The notes under the pieces are model-generated. The model was not told where the DNA came from. It saw only the letters and a program-made list of their open reading frames with translations, and ran no database searches. Shown here one piece after another: positions 61,768 through 64,000 of a stretch of DNA of 64,000 bases (positions are counted from its first letter, which is position 1; the number at the start of each line of letters is the position of its first letter). The DNA comes from a virus: IMG/VR virus record IMGVR_UViG_3300024319_000587, positions 1-64,000 of that record; one strand, 5' to 3'. The translations under genes were made by a program, and so were the position numbers.

Positions 61768-64000
61768 TTAGATTTGCTTGTACTCTGCTGTTACAATAAC
61801 ATTACCAGTTGATGGTGAAGCACTTGATCCACCGTTACCGATAGATGCTGTTAGTGTTGCGCCACCTGAGGTTGCTGTTTCGTAACCTAGTTCCATAACA
61901 TAGATTCCACCTTCTGATAGATCCACGTCATTAACGCCTACTAGTGTATTTGTACCATCTGAGACAGTTAGTTCATCTGCGCCTACGAAAGCAGTTGTAA
62001 CTTTTACAGTTATTTTGTTAACGTAGTAAGATTTACCAGATACATTAGCGATTGCGCCTACAGTGAATGATGAAGAACCATTCGCCGCAAATGCTACACG
62101 CTTAACTCTGTCGTCTGAACCAGCAGTTGATGAATCAACGTATGATTTAGTAACAAAAGTCTCAGCCGCGCCACCTGACATGTCATAGCCGCTTGGAGCA
62201 ACTACAAGACCGTCACCTTTTGGTGCTAGTGTAATATTAACATCTGTTGATGAACCAACACCTGCTAATTGTACTGAGCCTGTACCGTTTGTCATTGTAA
62301 AGTTATCAGCCGCTGATGATGTCTCTACGAATGTAGCGATAGCTGTATCATCTGCACCTTTAACTTGTACATTACCGTCTGCTGAACCACCGTTACCACC
62401 TTTGATGATAACTGCGCCAGAGGCACCAGAAGCCGAACCGTTACCACCTTTGATAACTAAGTCACCTGCCGCACCTGATGATGAATCACCACCTGATACT
62501 GTTAGGTCTGTATCTGCTTCACCCTGAATTAGAGCTTCACCTGATTGACCTACGATGAATACATCACCACCGTTCTGACCTTGTAGATACATATCTACAG
62601 CGCCTGAACCTGATGCATTTTTGGCTGTTAGTGTTAACTTGCCAGAAGCGTTAGTTAAGTCTAGGAATTCTGCTGTTCCTGATGAGGCGTTTGCCGCATC
62701 TACAACTTTAACACCTGATGAGTTACGTACTTGCTGAATGTATTCCATTGCAAGTGCTGAACCGTCTGATGTCATTACTTTGTTGTCTGAACCTGCAGAA
62801 GTGATACCTGTACCACCATTTGCGATTGGTAAAGTTCCGTCAACGTCTGCTGTTAAATCAACTTTAGCGTAACCTAGAGCACCTGAGCCATTGACTTTAA
62901 GTACTGTTGAGTTTGCGCCTAGAGCCATTTCAGTCACGCCGCCTGAGCCGTCCATAGTCATTAATGATGATGCCGCATAACCTGATGTATCAGTGTGCGT
63001 ACCACCCATTGACAATGGAAGTGCCTCTGCTAGTGTGATTTCGTTAACAGTTAGGTCGTTGATAGTTAAGTCAGCTTTAGCTGAACCTACATTCATTTCG
63101 AATGCATCTGATGTTTCATTCCATAGGATTGAAGCATTATCAGAAGTACCACGATTGACTTCTACGCCACCGTTTTCGCTTGGAGCACCAGTTTCATTTG
63201 AGTTTAGAACAATAGTGTTGTCTTCGATGTTTACTGTTTCTGATAGAGTAGTAGTTACTGAACCTGAAACTGTTAAGTCACCGTTTACAACCGCATTGCC
63301 TGTTACACTCAATGAAGCTAGAGTTGAAGCACCAGCGTCAAGTGTATTTGTACCTAAGTCAAGGTTAACACCGAATGTAGCATCTGTATCGTCTAATGTC
63401 AATACTGTTGCTGATGTTCCTGTGTCATCGATACCTGTTGAAGCAAAGTTTGAAACAGTACCACCGTCGATTGCGTCACCAGAGATTTGGTCGTTAGCAA
63501 CTGTTAGAGTACCTGAAGATACATCTAATGTCTTGCCTGCACCAACTGTGATATCGTAACCACCGATTGTGTTTCCTGTAGTACCAGCTAATGAAGCCGC
63601 TGAAATTGTACCACCATGTACTTTATCACCATTGATTGCATCAGCATCTAATGTTAGAGTCTGACCGCTCATGTCAACATCCGTACCTGAGATATCACCG
63701 CCAGTAATAGTAGCGTTACCTGAGTTTAGGGCTGTTGCTGTAACTGTTGCCAACGAAGCTGTTCCGCCTGTTAGTGTTACATTGTTTGAAGATAAAGTTG
63801 AGAAAGTACCAGCCGCCGAAGTAGCCGCACCGATAACAACACCGTCAATAGCACCACCGTCAAAGTCTACAACTGATGAAGTCAAGTTTGCACCTGAAAT
63901 CGCACCACCTGTGATTTGAGCGTTGGCTGTAGTTACTGTTGAACCGGTTACTGCCGCTGGAGTAGTTCCACCGATAATAGTTCCGTCAATAGCACCGCCA
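61768..64000 (-). CDS. Large repetitive tail-fibre protein (5' end outside window)
   Basis: The frame is open to the right edge, so at least 743 codons are seen and the N-terminus is missing. The N-terminal part seen is built of short repeats with the pattern G-G-x-I-x-G-x-x-I-G and T-P-A-A-(V)T-G / A-A-G-T-F-S-T-L, as in phage fibres with many repeated beta turns. The middle has PIANGGTGITSAGSDNKVM, and the C-terminal 200 residues contain a Gly/Ser-rich region (KGGNGSASGASGAVIIKGGNG type) and a globular end (SSFTVGAIANVSG, YYVNKITVKVTTAF). It is a probable adhesion fibre. A terminator follows. Confidence 0.85.
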   Translation of the reverse strand, partial: GGAIDGTIIGGTTPAAVTGSTVTTANAQITGGAISGANLTSSVVDFDGGAIDGVVIGAATSAAGTFSTLSSNNVTLTGGTASLATVTATALNSGNATITGGDISGTDVDMSGQTLTLDADAINGDKVHGGTISAASLAGTTGNTIGGYDITVGAGKTLDVSSGTLTVANDQISGDAIDGGTVSNFASTGIDDTGTSATVLTLDDTDATFGVNLDLGTNTLDAGASTLASLSVTGNAVVNGDLTVSGSVTTTLSETVNIEDNTIVLNSNETGAPSENGGVEVNRGTSDNASILWNETSDAFEMNVGSAKADLTINDLTVNEITLAEALPLSMGGTHTDTSGYAASSLMTMDGSGGVTEMALGANSTVLKVNGSGALGYAKVDLTADVDGTLPIANGGTGITSAGSDNKVMTSDGSALAMEYIQQVRNSSGVKVVDAANASSGTAEFLDLTNASGKLTLTAKNASGSGAVDMYLQGQNGGDVFIVGQSGEALIQGEADTDLTVSGGDSSSGAAGDLVIKGGNGSASGASGAVIIKGGNGGSADGNVQVKGADDTAIATFVETSSAADNFTMTNGTGSVQLAGVGSSTDVNITLAPKGDGLVVAPSGYDMSGGAAETFVTKSYVDSSTAGSDDRVKRVAFAANGSSSFTVGAIANVSGKSYYVNKITVKVTTAFVGADELTVSDGTNTLVGVNDVDLSEGGIYVMELGYETATSGGATLTASIGNGGSSASPSTGNVIVTAEYKQI

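Noticed and set aside
62993-63559. Long plus-strand frame (188 codons) opposite the fibre gene
   Set aside because: Anti-sense of a repetitive Ser/Thr/Gly/Ala gene gives long open frames by composition.
1-64000. CRISPR array, insertion sequence or integrase
   Set aside because: No regular direct repeats with spacers, transposase, integrase or long terminal repeats were found by reading.

Overview
This window looks like part of the genome of a large T4-like myovirus, probably marine. It carries a T4-type family-B DNA polymerase (28177-30972), a gp45-type sliding clamp (26084-26839), a T4 RNase H-type 5'-3' nuclease (17031-18032), a DsbA-like protein, dihydrofolate reductase, an endonuclease VII-like fragment at the left edge, repetitive tail-fibre genes at the right edge, and many T4-type late promoter cores (ATAAATA). 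The DNA is AT-rich, genes abut or overlap by a few bases, and there are five tRNA genes. No photosynthesis genes are present, so a heterotrophic host is likelier than a cyanobacterium; the host cannot be fixed from the sequence.

Layout. Nearly everything from 1 to 46.7 kb and from 53.4 to 64 kb reads on the minus strand; 46.75-53.37 kb is a plus-strand island lying between tRNA genes. From left to right: nucleotide metabolism and small phage genes (1-4.9 kb); a six-gene biosynthetic operon with ketosynthase, two membrane desaturases, a GNAT-like protein, a flavin-dependent halogenase-like protein and an acyl-AMP ligase (4.9-11.2 kb); a MoxR ATPase (11.3-12.4 kb) that pairs with a VWA/metallopeptidase protein at 3.0-4.3 kb; an HtrA-type protease, an SbmA/BacA-like transporter and a eukaryote-type phosphomannomutase (13.3-17.0 kb); RNase H, rhodanese and S-adenosylmethionine synthetase (17.0-20.0 kb); a 7-deazaguanine DNA-modification set, QueE, FolE, QueD and DpdA, with a glycosyltransferase and a phosphoribosyltransferase (20.1-26.1 kb); replication genes (26.1-31.2 kb); a block of late proteins sharing a short N-terminal sequence that resembles a capsid-targeting peptide (31.3-40.7 kb); tiny early genes (40.8-42.1 kb); SGNH and oxygenase-like proteins and IscU (42.2-44.6 kb); tRNA-Asn, a sodium/solute symporter, tRNA-Ser and tRNA-Gly (44.6-46.7 kb); the plus-strand island (a second GNAT-like protein, a truncated AMP ligase, sulfotransferase-like P-loop proteins, a QueC-like PP-loop protein and two oxygenase-like proteins); then DoxX-like, pseudoazurin, tRNA-Leu and tRNA-Thr, an ExbB/ExbD-like membrane pair, acyl carrier protein and Fe-S assembly genes (53.4-59.3 kb); and finally RyR-domain, holin-like and tail-fibre genes (59.3-64 kb).

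How the parts may fit. The ketosynthase, ligase, desaturases, halogenase and ACP together suggest that the phage makes or remodels a fatty-acyl product during infection. The Fe-S proteins could support the radical-SAM enzymes, and MetK could feed both radical SAM and methyl transfer. FolE-QueD-QueE-QueC with DpdA would put a 7-deazaguanine base into phage DNA. The shared N-termini at 31.3-40.7 kb suggest that several enzymes are packaged in the head and delivered with the DNA. These links are inferences from gene content and order.

Regulation. Two promoter classes can be read. The first is a sigma70-like class (TTGACA/T, 16-17 bp, TATAAT-like). Six of its members carry the identical hexamer CGAATC at exactly the same place in a 16-bp spacer. 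The second is the T4-like late class ATAAATA. No intergenic stretch exceeds about 300 bases.
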